Assembly (NCBI GenBank): GCA_963752755.1
Contig: CAVVZJ010000011.1
Span: forward strand, 434,001-498,000
Length of the DNA: 64,000 nucleotides
Reading direction: 5' to 3'
From: CAVVZJ01 sp963752755
Lineage (GTDB): Bacteria > Planctomycetota > Planctomycetia > Isosphaerales > Isosphaeraceae
Positions 12,568 through 22,300 of this stretch are shown here, in pieces. The notes below the pieces were generated by a model. That model was not told the origin of the DNA and ran no database searches. It saw only the letters and a program-made list of their open reading frames with translations. The position numbers and the translations under genes were made by a program. Position 1 is the stretch's first letter; every line of letters begins with the position of its first letter.

Positions 12568-13191
12568 TCAGCCCCGCGGCCCCGTCAATCCGAATCCCAC
12601 CAGCAGGTCGTCCACCAACTGGCGGGCCAGGCCGGGGCCAAGTTCGCGACCCCGATAGAGGAAATCAATCATGGAGATAACAATCAGGCCGTTGAGTGCC
12701 GCGGCGAACGCCTCGGCCCGCTCCGGAGCGACGATCCCGTCCTCGACCATCCCGCGAACCCCGTCGAGCAGGATCGCGTCCATCGCCTGCCCGCAGGATG
12801 CGACCTCGTTGGCCAGTCCGGTTGCCAGTGGGCCGAAGAACATCGCGTAGAAGAATCGGGACCGATCAGGGTCCTCGACACAGAAATCCAGCTTTGCCTG
12901 GAGCATCTCGGCGAGCGCCGACACAGCATCCGGCGCCGCTCGCATTCGTTCCCGCATCGACGCCTGGAGCTGTTCCAGCGGCAACGAGACGAGCGCCTGC
13001 GCCAGCCCTTCCTTGCTCCTGAAGTGGTAGTAGAGCGTCGGCTTTGTGACGCCTGCCGCCTCCACGATCTCGCGGACCGACGTGGCGTCGTAACCCCGCT
13101 GCGCGAAGAGCCGCGCCGCGACCCTCGCGATGTGCCGCGCCGAGGCCCCGGCTTCGCCCGCTGTCCGTTCCCGATCCGCCGACGAGACCAT
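12568..13191 (-). CDS. TetR/AcrR-family transcriptional repressor of the efflux operon
   Basis: Protein of 207 aa with ATG at 13191 and an AGGAGGA-type site a few bases upstream. The N-terminal helix-turn-helix is clear: IARVAARLFAQRGYDATSV, then VREIVEAAGVTKPTLYYHF, which is the signature recognition-helix sequence of TetR regulators. The remaining ~150 residues form the variable helical ligand-binding domain. It is the first gene of a tetR-adaptor-pump operon, so autoregulation and repression of the pump are likely; an operator candidate lies 14 bp in front of its start codon. The inducing ligand cannot be predicted. Confidence 0.93.
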   Translation of the reverse strand: MVSSADRERTAGEAGASARHIARVAARLFAQRGYDATSVREIVEAAGVTKPTLYYHFRSKEGLAQALVSLPLEQLQASMRERMRAAPDAVSALAEMLQAKLDFCVEDPDRSRFFYAMFFGPLATGLANEVASCGQAMDAILLDGVRGMVEDGIVAPERAEAFAAALNGLIVISMIDFLYRGRELGPGLARQLVDDLLVGFGLTGPRG

Positions 13192-13204
13192 TCACTCCTC
13201 CTCT

Positions 13205-13222
13205 ATACCGAACGGTAGGTAT
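13205..13222. promoter_or_regulatory. Candidate TetR operator
   Basis: ATACCGAACGGTAGGTAT carries a TACCG-AA-CGGTA palindrome (13206-13217) inside a wider ATACC...GGTAT match. It resembles known AcrR/TtgR-type operators and lies 14-31 bp upstream of the tetR start. Function is inferred from position and symmetry. Confidence 0.5.
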
Positions 13223-13389
13223 TATGGCCCGCCGGCCCTTTTTCTTCAACGTCAAAACCAGAAAAGTCGGTGGAGTCGATGGGAGTTGGGTCGATTGCCG
13301 GGCTCTTGGCTGGCGACGGTTCTTGCGGTAGCCTGGGTTCCTCAGACAGACGGATGACAAGACCGCCGCGAACCGGGGTTCCGACAACC

Positions 13390-13833
13390 ATGCAAGCCAG
13401 GACAATCACGCCCGGAATCACCGTTGCCGACCAGCCTGACGAGGCCGATCTGGCGTCCTTGAACTCGGACGGTTACGCTGCGGTCGTCAACCTGCGTAAT
13501 TTGGGCGAGCCGGAGCAGCCGATCAGCCCGGAGGACGAGGGGGCGAAGGGCCGCAACCTTGGCCTGGATTACCTGCACCATGGCATTGGAGGCAACCGTC
13601 CGCTCGCCGACCAAGGAGTCGATGTCGTCCTGCAATTCCTGGAAAAGCACGCCGACGCTCGGGTTCTCGTCCACTGCCGCAAGGGCGGTCGGGCGGCGGC
13701 CCTGGTCTTGATCCAGCAGGCGAAGGCGCACGGCTGGTCGGCGTCGGAGGCGCTGGAGAAGGGTCGGGCGATGGGTCTGAACGTTGAGGGAGGCCTCCAG
13801 GCATTGGTCGAGCAGTTTCTTGCCTATCCGTAG
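13390..13833 (+). CDS. DUF442-type (Blh-like) phosphatase domain protein
   Basis: Protein of 147 aa. ATG at 13390 (MQARTITPGITVADQPDEAD) begins at the expected first strand of the fold; the residues before it overlap the divergent tetR promoter. The body has GYAAVVNLRNLGEPEQP, the alpha/beta phosphatase core, and the loop VLVHCRKGGRAAA. The Cys and Arg spacing is CX4R, as in DUF442/beta-lactamase-hydrolase-like proteins (compare FCRSGTR), not the CX5R of classical tyrosine phosphatases. Members are linked to sulfide metabolism or act as small phosphatases; no such partner is adjacent here, so the substrate is unknown. It is divergent from the tetR operon and 31 bp upstream of the Dabb gene. 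Confidence 0.8.
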   Translation: MQARTITPGITVADQPDEADLASLNSDGYAAVVNLRNLGEPEQPISPEDEGAKGRNLGLDYLHHGIGGNRPLADQGVDVVLQFLEKHADARVLVHCRKGGRAAALVLIQQAKAHGWSASEALEKGRAMGLNVEGGLQALVEQFLAYP

Positions 13834-13864
13834 AAACCTGCGTATCGATCGAGAGATTCCCCTG

Positions 13865-14194
13865 ATGCTGGCACACAACGTCTATTTTCTCCTCAAGGAT
13901 CGCTCCGTGGTGGCGCGCGAGGCTCTGATCGCCTCTTGCCGACGGCATCTCAGTGGCCACCCCGGCACCCTCTTTTTCGCCTGCGGCACGCGGGCGACGG
14001 CGTTGAACCGGGAAGTGAACGACCGAGATTTCGACGTCGCCCTGCACGTTGTCTTCGCCTCCGAGCATGAGCACGACGCCTACCAGGCCCATCCCCGGCA
14101 TCTGGAGTTCATCGCGGAGTGCCGGGACAACTGGGAGAAGGTCCGCGTGTTCGACTCGATCGTGGACGACATGAAGACCGACCAGTCGGAGTGA
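13865..14194 (+). CDS. Dabb (stress-responsive A/B barrel) domain protein
   Basis: Protein of 109 aa. ATG at 13865 (MLAHNVYFLLKDRS) matches the start of a single ferredoxin-like alpha/beta barrel domain. Family features are the N-terminal HxVxFxLKD strand, FFACGTRATALNREVNDRDF, then DVALHVVFASEHEHDAYQAHPRHLEF, the characteristic H-x-x-Y-x-x-H-P-x-H segment. Such proteins form dimers with a central cavity. Some are enzymes on small hydrophobic substrates and many have no known function. It lies 31 bp after the DUF442 gene and 44 bp before the acyltransferase, so a short operon is possible. Confidence 0.85.
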   Translation: MLAHNVYFLLKDRSVVAREALIASCRRHLSGHPGTLFFACGTRATALNREVNDRDFDVALHVVFASEHEHDAYQAHPRHLEFIAECRDNWEKVRVFDSIVDDMKTDQSE

Positions 14195-14238
14195 CGTCGG
14201 CCGTCGCCCGCGCCGTGGCGTCCGGGTATGCTGGAGGG

Positions 14239-15453
14239 ATGCGACGAATCCCCGAACTCGACTCCTTGCGGGCTCTGGCGGCCCTGGTCGTCCTGCTCTT
14301 CCACCTCAATCCGCCGCGGTTCTTTTTCGGCTGGACGGGCGTGGACCTGTTCTTCGTCCTCTCAGGCTATCTCATCACGTCGATCATCCTCGATCATCAG
14401 GGCAAGCGGGGCTTCCTCCGCAACTTCTACGCCCGCCGCGGCCTGCGAATCTGGCCGATCTACTACCTCGCCCTGTTCGCCGTGGTCGCGACGGCCCCGT
14501 TCGTGCCAGTGGACCGACGTCCGCCCTTGAAGGGCCTGGGGTATTACGTCGCCTACCTGCAAAATATCTCGCTCTATCAACTCCGAACTCCGCCCGAGTT
14601 CCACATCGCTTTCGACCACACCTGGACCCTGGCGTTGGAGGAGCAGTTCTACCTGATCTGGCCCGCCTTGATCGCCCTGGCGTCGCTGGCGCTCTGGGAC
14701 CGCTGGGGACTCCGCCTGGCCCGCGAAATCGGGCTGAGGATGCCGGGAGCCTGGCAGGCGAGGTGGCACCGCCGGCCCGCCTGGGTTCGCTCGATCGGCG
14801 GTCGGGAGGCTCGCTTAATCGGGCTCTGCGTCACGGTCGTGCTGGTGGCGATCCTGGCCCGCGACGGTGGCACATTCCGCCTGGGCCGCTACCCAGAACG
14901 CATCTTGATCTCCCGCTGCGACGGCTTCGCCCTCGGCGGCCTTCTGGCCGTCTTACTGTCCGACCGCGATCGTCTCGCTCGCCACCGCGGACGCTTCCGG
15001 CTCGCCTTCGGGCTGACGGCGCTCGGGGCTTTTGGCTACATCGGCTGGAAGATCGCGACCGCCGGCATGGGCTATCTTGGCCTGCCCACACCGGCCGATC
15101 CAGGACCGACGATCTTCGTCGTCAGCCTCGCGTATTTCGGCCTCGTCGGCACCGTCACCTGCTTCGCCGGACACCCCGCGCTGGCCCCTTTGCGGTGGCA
15201 TCCCCTCTGCTATCTGGGGCTCATCAGCTACGGAATTTATCTGTATCACTACATTATTTACTGGGTTTACGATGGCTTTCGCTTTACCTGGGAAGACTCC
15301 ATCGCCGACGGCGCGGCGAAGATCGGGCTGACGTTGCTCGTGGCCGTCCTCTCCTGGCACCTGGTCGAGCGGCCGATCCTTGGTCTAAAGGAGCGGTTCC
15401 GCTACGAGACGACGGAGCCGGTCGAGACAGCCAGGGAGCCAGCCGCTGTGTAG
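14239..15453 (+). CDS. OafA/YrhL-type membrane acyltransferase (Acyltransferase 3)
   Basis: Protein of 404 aa. ATG at 14239 begins MRRIPELDSLRALAALVV, the classic family N-terminus with the R-x-x-A-A helix and the conserved His in LLFHLNPP. GVDLFFVLSGYLITSIIL follows, then about ten membrane segments and the FDHTWTLALEEQFYLIWP signature. Members transfer acetyl or other acyl groups to sugars of polysaccharides or peptidoglycan from the cytoplasmic side. The substrate cannot be inferred here. The start sits directly after a GGAGGG run, so spacing is unusually short. It converges on the flavin oxidoreductase gene with 17 bp between stops. Confidence 0.92.
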   Translation: MRRIPELDSLRALAALVVLLFHLNPPRFFFGWTGVDLFFVLSGYLITSIILDHQGKRGFLRNFYARRGLRIWPIYYLALFAVVATAPFVPVDRRPPLKGLGYYVAYLQNISLYQLRTPPEFHIAFDHTWTLALEEQFYLIWPALIALASLALWDRWGLRLAREIGLRMPGAWQARWHRRPAWVRSIGGREARLIGLCVTVVLVAILARDGGTFRLGRYPERILISRCDGFALGGLLAVLLSDRDRLARHRGRFRLAFGLTALGAFGYIGWKIATAGMGYLGLPTPADPGPTIFVVSLAYFGLVGTVTCFAGHPALAPLRWHPLCYLGLISYGIYLYHYIIYWVYDGFRFTWEDSIADGAAKIGLTLLVAVLSWHLVERPILGLKERFRYETTEPVETAREPAAV

Positions 15454-15470
15454 AGGGTGTGCCCCACGCC

Positions 15471-16889
15471 CTACGAATCGGCCTGGGCTTCCTTCCAGAT
15501 CGGGCCGTAAACGGCCTTGTCGAATGGCGGGCAGCCAGTGGGGAACTGGCCGAGGGCGTTGTGCTTGGAACGCATCAAGGCGGTGCAATAGCTGAACGTC
15601 CGGCAGGTGCGCTTCGGGTCGAGTGGGCGTCCCTCGACCACGGACCGGCCGAAGTCGGGATGCGCGAGCGAGCCGCGGCCGATGCCGACGAACGTGACTC
15701 GACCGTCGCGCACACTCGCCGCGCCGGCGTGGAACATCCAGGCCTGGAGCCAGCTATAGCCCGAGCCGACGACCGGAAGGTCGGGGAAGGCATGCTGGAT
15801 CGCGCCCGTCAGCCGGAGGTGGCGGGCCACGCCGATCAAGGGATGTTCGGGCGTCGTGTAGCCATCGGGTGGGGCGTACTCGAAGGGACGGATGAGGTGC
15901 GGGCTGGCGTAAGGGTTACCCATCGAGATGTTCAGGAGCGAGACGCCCAGTTCGCGCAAGTGGCCGACCAGGGCGATCGGCTCCGTCAGGTCAGGTTCCT
16001 GTGGGTCGTCCTGCCGGGTCCCCCAGCAGGACAGGACGGGCAACCGGAACCTGCCGGGAACGCCCACGCCATCGGGACCTTTGCGGTAGGGGAGACCGTC
16101 AAAGACGTTCAGGCGGGTGGCGACGCTCAGGTTGGGGTAACGGTTGCGGATCCGCCCCACGACCTCGCGAATGAACCGGGTCCGGTTCTCGAACGAGCCG
16201 CCGTAGCGGCCGGGCCGGGACCGAGCGGCGAGAAGCTCATTCAGAAAGTAGCGATGACACTGTTTCAGATCGACGAAGTCGAACCCAGCCCGAACGGCAA
16301 CGCCCGCGGCCTCGACGTAGCGGTCCTGGAGGCGGTCCAACTCGTCGTCGGAGAGTAACGGGTATTCCAGGCCGACGACCATCCCGGCCTTGCGATCGAC
16401 CAGGGTGAGCGGGTCGAGTAGCGGATCATGCTGGGCAAGTAGCGGACGGAGATAACTGTAGCGGCCGGAGTGGGTGATCTGGAGGCCGACGAGAAGGTCT
16501 GCATCGTCGCCCCAGGCTTCGCGGTGGGAGTCGCGGCAGGTGTCGAGGAGGCGGGCGAGGCCATCGGCGTGGCTGGAGTCGGCGATGAGTTGGCGGGGGT
16601 TGGCTCGGCCTTCGGGGACGACCGCGGCGGCCTCGCCCCAGATCAGCTTGGCACCGCCGGCGCCGAAGCGGTGGTAGCGGCGGAAGGTCAGCTCGTCGGG
16701 GTTGCCGTCGGGTGTGCCGTCGCATCCCTCCATCGGCTGGATCGCCAGGCGGTTGCCGACGGCGCGGCCAGCGACCCGGATGGGCTGGAGGAGTGGGGTA
16801 TGATCGTCGGTCAAGGGAAGGTCGAGGCCGAGGGCGCAGGCATCAGCGGCGAGGTCGGCGACGGTCTTGTATTTGAAGTAACGGGACAA
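15471..16889 (-). CDS. NADH:flavin oxidoreductase (old yellow enzyme family), no FAD domain
   Basis: Protein of 472 aa. I chose TTG at 16889 because GAGGAG lies 6 nt upstream and the protein reads (M)SRYFKYKTVADLAADAC from there; no good in-frame ATG exists nearby. The TIM barrel binds FMN: NRLAIQPMEGCDG, GGAKLIWGEAAAVVPEG, GLQITHSGRYSYL, FVDLKQCHRYFLNELL and GRYGGSFENRTRFI match the family. The C-terminal Fe-S/FAD domains of dienoyl-CoA reductase are absent. Instead a ~45-residue tail carries three cysteines (CRTFSYC and GCPP) that might bind metal. The substrate is unknown. It is divergent from the TPR gene, with 238 bp between starts. Confidence 0.88.
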   Translation of the reverse strand: MSRYFKYKTVADLAADACALGLDLPLTDDHTPLLQPIRVAGRAVGNRLAIQPMEGCDGTPDGNPDELTFRRYHRFGAGGAKLIWGEAAAVVPEGRANPRQLIADSSHADGLARLLDTCRDSHREAWGDDADLLVGLQITHSGRYSYLRPLLAQHDPLLDPLTLVDRKAGMVVGLEYPLLSDDELDRLQDRYVEAAGVAVRAGFDFVDLKQCHRYFLNELLAARSRPGRYGGSFENRTRFIREVVGRIRNRYPNLSVATRLNVFDGLPYRKGPDGVGVPGRFRLPVLSCWGTRQDDPQEPDLTEPIALVGHLRELGVSLLNISMGNPYASPHLIRPFEYAPPDGYTTPEHPLIGVARHLRLTGAIQHAFPDLPVVGSGYSWLQAWMFHAGAASVRDGRVTFVGIGRGSLAHPDFGRSVVEGRPLDPKRTCRTFSYCTALMRSKHNALGQFPTGCPPFDKAVYGPIWKEAQADS

Positions 16890-17127
16890 ATCGGGCTCCT
16901 CATCGGGGCCGGGGAACGGCCGGGAGGTCCGGCCCGAAGGCGTGTGGCGCCCCCAGGATAGCGACTGACGCCGCGATCGTGGAGTGCTTGACCCCTCGGC
17001 GGAGGCGTCGTAGATTGGATTGGAGACGCATCCACGCGTTGCATCGCCCGGCTTTCGACTGCGGCGGCCCGCCCGTCGATCCCCTCCTGCCGGGTTGTCG
17101 CGACCTGTTCCTGGGAGCCTTCGCATC

Positions 17128-19931
17128 ATGCCACGTCGAGGGATTGTCTGGGCCCTGGCCTTGGCCCTGACCGGACCGTTCGCCGTGCCGGCAAGCCCGG
17201 CGATCGCCCAGGGCGCGGGGATTTTAGAGCTGGAAGCCAACCCTGAAATCCGCTTCCTCCGCGGCCTCCGTGAACGCGGCTACTTCGACCTGGCGCTCGA
17301 ATATACTGAGAAGCTTCTGGAGGCCTCCGACACGCCCGCCGATCTCAAGCCGGTCCTTAATTACGAGATCGGCCGTGGCTTGCTCGACGAGGCCACCCGC
17401 TCGGCCGACCTGGAGAAACGCTTCGTCCTGCTGGAACAGGCCCGCGCCAAGATTGATGAGTTCACCAAGAAGTACCCCAAGCACCCACTCACACCCGAGG
17501 CCCTGGTGCAGCTGGCCCGACTCTACGTCGAGCGCGGGCACACGGCGATGCTCCAGGCGCAGGAACTCGACGCCCAGGACAAGAAGGCCCAGGCTCAGCC
17601 CAAGATCGCCGAGGCCCGCGCCGCGTTCGGCGAGGCCCGCAAGGCGTACGCCCAGGCCGAGAAACCGATCCAGACGATCTTCGACTCCTTCCCCAAGTTC
17701 ATCCCCGAGGGCGACCCCCGCCGCGAGGCCCGCGACCGGGCCCACACCGCCTTGATGGAAGACCAGCTCCAGCACGCCATCGTCGATTACGAGGAGGCCC
17801 AGACCTACGACCTCGGATCCCAGCCCCGCAACGAGCTGCTTGACAAGGCCCTCGCTCAGTTTGAAGACCTTTACAAGCGTTACCGGACTCAGCTCAGCGG
17901 ACTCTACGCCCGGATGCTTCAGGGTAAGAGTTACGAAGAAAAAGGTGAACTCGGCCCCGCGATGGGCATCTACAACGAGCTGATGGAGCACGGCGACCCC
18001 CGCCTCCGTGACCTCCAGCGCAAGGTCGGTTACTTCCGGATCATCGTTCTCGGCAAGCGCAACGAGCACGCCCTGGCCGTCGATGAAGCCGTCCGCTGGC
18101 TCCAGGCTAACCCGACCTTCCGCAACAGCGAGGATGGCCTTGGCGTTCAGCTTGAGCTGGCCAAGAACCTCGTCGCCCTTCTTCCCCAGATGAACGAGCG
18201 CGAGCAGGCCGACGCCAAGGCCAAGTCCGTGGCGCACCTCGGCGAGGTCGTACGCTATTTCTCGCCGCACAAACCCGAGGCCCTCAAACTTCTCCAGCAG
18301 CTCCAGCCCAAGGCCGCCCGTCGCGTCAACCAGATCGCGACCCTGACCTACGAAGACGCGATGAGCCAAGCCGACACCGCCATCAGCACCGAGGATTGGA
18401 ACCTCGCGCGCGATCTCTTGAATCATGCGATCCGTCGGGCGCAGCAGTCCAAGGAGATCGAAAAGGTCAACCGCGCTCGCTACTTCCTCTCCTACTGCGA
18501 GTATTCTGCGCAGCACTTCTACGCTGCCGCGATTCTGTCCGAGCATCTGGCTCGCCGCTATCCGGAGGGTGGCCTCTCGGCCAAGGCGACCGAGATCGGC
18601 ATGGCGGCCCTGACGATGGCCTATAACAAGTACACGCAGGTCGATCGGCTCAGCGATCTCGACCATCTCGTCGAGCTGGCCACCTACACCGCCGAGACCT
18701 GGCCCGATACCGAGCAGGCCGACGCCGCCCGTGTCACCCTCGGCGAGATCGCCATGGGCCGCGGCGATTACTCCGAGGCGGCGAAGTGGCTGGAGGCCGT
18801 GCGCCAGGAGTCGTCGCGCCGGCTCGACGCCCAGGTCAAGGCCGGTGATGCCCATTGGCGACACGCCCAGCAGCTCCGCGGCGAGGGCAAGTCCGCCGAG
18901 GCGGACTCCGAGGCTCAGGCCGCCCTCGACCTGATCGCCTCGGCCCTCAAGACCCGCGACGAGGTCCGCACCGCCCTCACCGAGCCGAGCCGGATGACCA
19001 ACGCCAATGCCCTGGCCGAGATCCACCGCGCCAGCGGACATCCCGCAGAAGCCGTCAAGCTGCTGGAGCCGGTCGCCGCCGAGCTGAAGGAGGTCACCCC
19101 TTCCGAGCAGGTCTTGCCGCTCTACGCCGCCACGCTCTCAATCCTTGTGCGGTCCCATCTGGCCATCGGCCGCTCCGACCAGGCCATCGCCGACATGAAG
19201 ATCCTTGAGCAGGTCAGCCCCTCCAAGGCCGCCCTCACCCAGCTCTATTTTGAGCTGGGTCGCTCGCTCAAGGCCGAGATGGATGCCCTGGAGAAGAAGG
19301 GCGACGTGCCCGCCTTGCATCGCACGCGCGAGTCGTACAAGCAGTTCCTCAACGCATTGGCCAGCAGGCGCCGCTGGTCAAAGCTATGACTCCCTCGAAT
19401 GGGCCGGCGAGGCGATGCTCGATCTGGGCATCGCCGCAGGACGCCGAGGCGGTCTTCCGCCGCATTCTCGACACCTACTCCAAGGATCCCAACTTCCAGA
19501 AGCTTGCCGATACCAGCAACCGCCTCCTTCGGACCCGGATCAAGCTCGCCGCCGCACTCCGCGAAGTGGGACAATTCCCGAAGGCTCACGAGATGATCCA
19601 GGAGATCATCGACGAGAACTCCAATCTCCTTGACCCCCGGATGGAGAAGGGACTTCTCCTCGAAGCCCAGGCCCGCGCCGAGAATAGCCAGGGCGCATGG
19701 TCGGCCAGCTTCAACTACTGGAAGACCCTTGCCCTGCAGCTTCGTCAGATGCGTAAGAAGCCGGTCGAGTATTACGACGCCTGGTATCACGCGGCCTTTG
19801 CCCTGTTTAGCCTCGGCAACAAGTCGGAGGCGATCGCGACACTCAAGGGTGTGATGACCCTCAGCCCCTCCGTCGGAAGCACCGCGATGAAGGCGAAGTA
19901 TGATGATCTTCTCCGACGTATGAGCCGCTGA
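17128..19931 (+). CDS. Secreted TPR-repeat protein, interrupted by two frameshifts
   Basis: ATG at 17128 starts MPRRGIVWALALALTGPFAV, a signal peptide ending near AIAQG. The protein (~930 aa if repaired) is nearly all tetratricopeptide-like helical repeats (for example YFDLALEYTEKLL, GDYSEAAKWLEAVRQE). The first frame stops at 19389. Homologous sequence continues in the next frame (GQSYDSLEWAGEAMLDLG, ~19365-19425) and then in the third (SPQDAEAVFRRILDTYSKD to LLRRMSR, stop 19931). Two apparent single-base insertions near 19365 and 19425 restore one continuous protein. Sequencing error is likely, but decay is not excluded. A second TPR gene starts 66 bp downstream; together they suggest a periplasmic scaffold. 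Partners are unknown. Confidence 0.8.
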
Positions 19932-19997
19932 GCCGGCCCGGTGACGATACCCTTGACCGGACACCGACCCACCCTCGCCATCCAGGATCGCCACACC

Positions 19998-21053
19998 ATG
20001 TTTTCACGACGCCTCTCCCTGGCCCTGGCCCTCCTGCTCGCCCCTTCCTTCGGAGCGCAGGCCGACGTGATCCGGCTCGTCCCCGGCGCGACCATCAAGG
20101 CGGCCGGCGGCCAGATCAATGGTCAGATCACGGCGGAGTCGCCCGCCGAGGTCTCGATCAAGCCGAACGTCGGTGCCGAGCAAAAAGTCCCGGTCGATCA
20201 AATCGATGATGTTATTTATGATAACTTGACCCCGAGCTTCTCCCTGGCCGAGTCGCGCGAGAACGCTGGCGCACTCACCGAGGCGGCCGAGCTTTACCAG
20301 AAGGCTGCGGGCGAGGCGGCCGGCAAGCCCCTCATCGAGCGTGCCGCACTCTTCGGACGCGCCAGCATCCTCACCGACCTCGCACTGGCCGACCCTAGCC
20401 GCGTGGACGACGCCCTGTCGGCGCTCGAGTCGTTCGTCAAGGCCCACCCCAGCAGCCGGCAACTCGGCCCGGCGCTAGAGGACATCATCCGACTGAGCCT
20501 CCAGAAGGGCGACACCACCCGCGCCGAGTCGGCTTTGAACGACCTACGGGCCAAGGTCCCGTCGGCGGCCGGCCGCTCGGCTGTGTTGGAGGCCCGCGTC
20601 CTCTCCCGCAAGGGTCAGTATGACCAGGCCCTCGCGAAGCTCGACGCGATCATCGGCCAGGCCCCTAAGGATTCGGCCCAGGTCCGCCAGGCGATGCTTG
20701 CCAAGGCCGAGAGCCTCGTCGGGATGAAGAAGTTCGACGACGCCGAGAAGACGGTCCGTGAGGTCATCAAGCAGGCCCCGCCCGAAGCGGCCGACATCCA
20801 GGCCGAGGCCCATAACACTCTCGGCGACTGCCTCCGCGCCGCCAATCGTCCCAAGGACGCTCTGATCGCGTACCTCAAGACCGACATCCTCTACGACTCC
20901 GACAAGGAGCAGCATCCCCGCGCCCTCGCCCGGATCGCCCAGCTCTGGACCGATCTGAAGCAATCGGAACGTGCCGCCGAGGTCCAGGAGCGGCTCCGTC
21001 AGCTCTACCCGCAGAGCCCTTACGCTCCGGCAACACCCGTTGCCCCGCGCTGA
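19998..21053 (+). CDS. Secreted TPR-repeat protein
   Basis: Protein of 351 aa. ATG at 19998 begins MFSRRLSLALALLLAPSFGA, a signal peptide cleaved around AQADVI. A short beta-rich segment follows (IRLVPGATIKAAGGQINGQI to VPVDQIDDVIYD), resembling small domains found before TPRs in planctomycete secreted proteins. Six or so TPR-like helix pairs then run from residue ~75 to the end (RKGQYDQALAKLDAIIGQAP, MKKFDDAEKTVREVIKQAPP, NRPKDALIAYLKTDILY). It lies directly after the larger TPR gene on the same strand, so the two are probably one operon and one complex. No catalytic motif is visible. Confidence 0.85.
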   Translation: MFSRRLSLALALLLAPSFGAQADVIRLVPGATIKAAGGQINGQITAESPAEVSIKPNVGAEQKVPVDQIDDVIYDNLTPSFSLAESRENAGALTEAAELYQKAAGEAAGKPLIERAALFGRASILTDLALADPSRVDDALSALESFVKAHPSSRQLGPALEDIIRLSLQKGDTTRAESALNDLRAKVPSAAGRSAVLEARVLSRKGQYDQALAKLDAIIGQAPKDSAQVRQAMLAKAESLVGMKKFDDAEKTVREVIKQAPPEAADIQAEAHNTLGDCLRAANRPKDALIAYLKTDILYDSDKEQHPRALARIAQLWTDLKQSERAAEVQERLRQLYPQSPYAPATPVAPR

Positions 21054-21181
21054 GCAAGCAGGCCAGGCGTTGACCCCAGCCGTCCGGTTTGGTTGGCGCG
21101 TCCCCCTTGCCGGAGCCCGGTCGCGATGCCACCATGCAGATAGGCACGGGGCATCGCGGACCGGAAAATGGGGGGCCGGAG

Positions 21182-22111
21182 ATGGCGGACGAGCGACAAC
21201 TGAACAAGCCCTGGCTGGTCGCGGTCTGGCCGGGCATGGGGCACGTCGCGATCAGCGGCGGCTATTACCTCATGGCCAAGCTGGGGATGCACCTGATGGC
21301 CGAGTTCTCGGCCGAGGGGCTCTTCGACGTCGATCATGTCGAGGTCAAGAACGGCCTGATCCGTGCCGGCAGAATGCCGCGGAGCCGGTTCTTTGCGTGG
21401 AACGATCCCCAGGGCCAGCACGATCTCGTCGTCTTCATTGGCGAGGCTCAGCCGCCAGTCGGCAAGTACACCTTCTGCCGCAAGCTAATCGAGTTTGCCG
21501 AGGAACTGGGCGTCGAGCGGATCTTCACGTTCGCCGCGATGGCGACCGACATGCACCCCAGCAGTGACGCTCGCGTCTTCGGCGCCGCCACCGACGACGA
21601 GTCGCTCGCTGAGCTAAAGCGGCTGGAGCTGGAGTTTCTCGAGGACGGCCACATCAGCGGCCTCAACGGCGTCTTGCTCGGCGCCGCCGCCGAGAGCGGC
21701 CTGCGAGGAGCTTGCCTTCTGGGTGAGATGCCACACATTTTCGCTCAACTTCCCTTCCCCAAAGCGTCGCTGGCTGTGCTCGAAGCCTTCACGACCATCG
21801 CGGGCATCACGATCGACACCTCGGAGCTATCCGAGCAAGCCGACGACATGGAGCAAAAACTCGGCGACCTGCTTGAGCAGATGCAGCAGGCGTTCCATCC
21901 CCCGACGCCCGCCGAGGAGGAGCCGTCCATTCCCGAGCCAGCTCCCGAGAACCGCCTCGCTCCCGAGCAGGAACATCGGATCGAGCGACTCTTCGAGCAG
22001 GCCCGTCACGACCGCGCCCACGCCTACGAACTGAAACGCGTGCTCGATCTCCTCGGCGTCTATCCGGACTATGAGGACCGCTTCCTTGACCTGTTCAAGA
22101 AGTCCGATTGA
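21182..22111 (+). CDS. PAC2-family protein (proteasome-assembly-chaperone-like)
   Basis: Protein of 309 aa. ATG at 21182 (MADERQLNKPWLVAVWPGMG) begins at the first strand of the PAC2 fold; a second in-frame ATG lies 16 codons earlier. Features include VWPGMGHVAISGGYYLMAKL, the acidic FDVDHVEVKNGLI, HDLVVFIGEAQPPVGKYTF, MATDMHPSSDARVFGAATD and a central GLNGVLLGAAAESGLRGACL. The last ~80 residues are a charged helical tail (EQADDMEQKLGDLLEQMQQA). Archaeal and eukaryotic relatives help assemble proteasomes. Bacterial members are widespread and of unknown role. No proteasome gene is present in the window. Confidence 0.85.
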   Translation: MADERQLNKPWLVAVWPGMGHVAISGGYYLMAKLGMHLMAEFSAEGLFDVDHVEVKNGLIRAGRMPRSRFFAWNDPQGQHDLVVFIGEAQPPVGKYTFCRKLIEFAEELGVERIFTFAAMATDMHPSSDARVFGAATDDESLAELKRLELEFLEDGHISGLNGVLLGAAAESGLRGACLLGEMPHIFAQLPFPKASLAVLEAFTTIAGITIDTSELSEQADDMEQKLGDLLEQMQQAFHPPTPAEEEPSIPEPAPENRLAPEQEHRIERLFEQARHDRAHAYELKRVLDLLGVYPDYEDRFLDLFKKSD

Positions 22112-22137
22112 GGGACGCATCGGTCCCCCAAGGAGGC

Positions 22138-22243
22138 GTCCAAGAACGACTTTGGAGTTTCGGCTCGCGTGGGACAGCCGCCCCCGGCTGTCGGCTGTCG
22201 AGACAGCCGGGGGCGGCTGTCCCACCCGAAGTGGTTCCTGGAC
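22138..22243. repeat. Large two-tier hairpin (GGGACAGCC family, copy 1)
   Basis: Perfect 24-nt inverted arms lie at 22169-22192 and 22202-22225 with a 9-nt loop; the core is GGGACAGCCGCCCCCGGCTG. Outside these, 22138-22152 and 22229-22243 are also complementary (13/15). The core matches the element at 44696-44719 in 23 of 24 positions. It lies between the PAC2 and hydrolase genes. Confidence 0.9.
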
Positions 22244-22300
22244 GGCCCCCAAGCCCCAACCGACCAACACCCGCAAGGCCCCTCAGCGGAGGACGACACG

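Noticed and set aside
17224..19041. 605-codon minus-strand frame
   Set aside because: It is antisense to the TPR gene; the Gly/Leu/Val-rich composition mirrors the GC-rich TPR codons.
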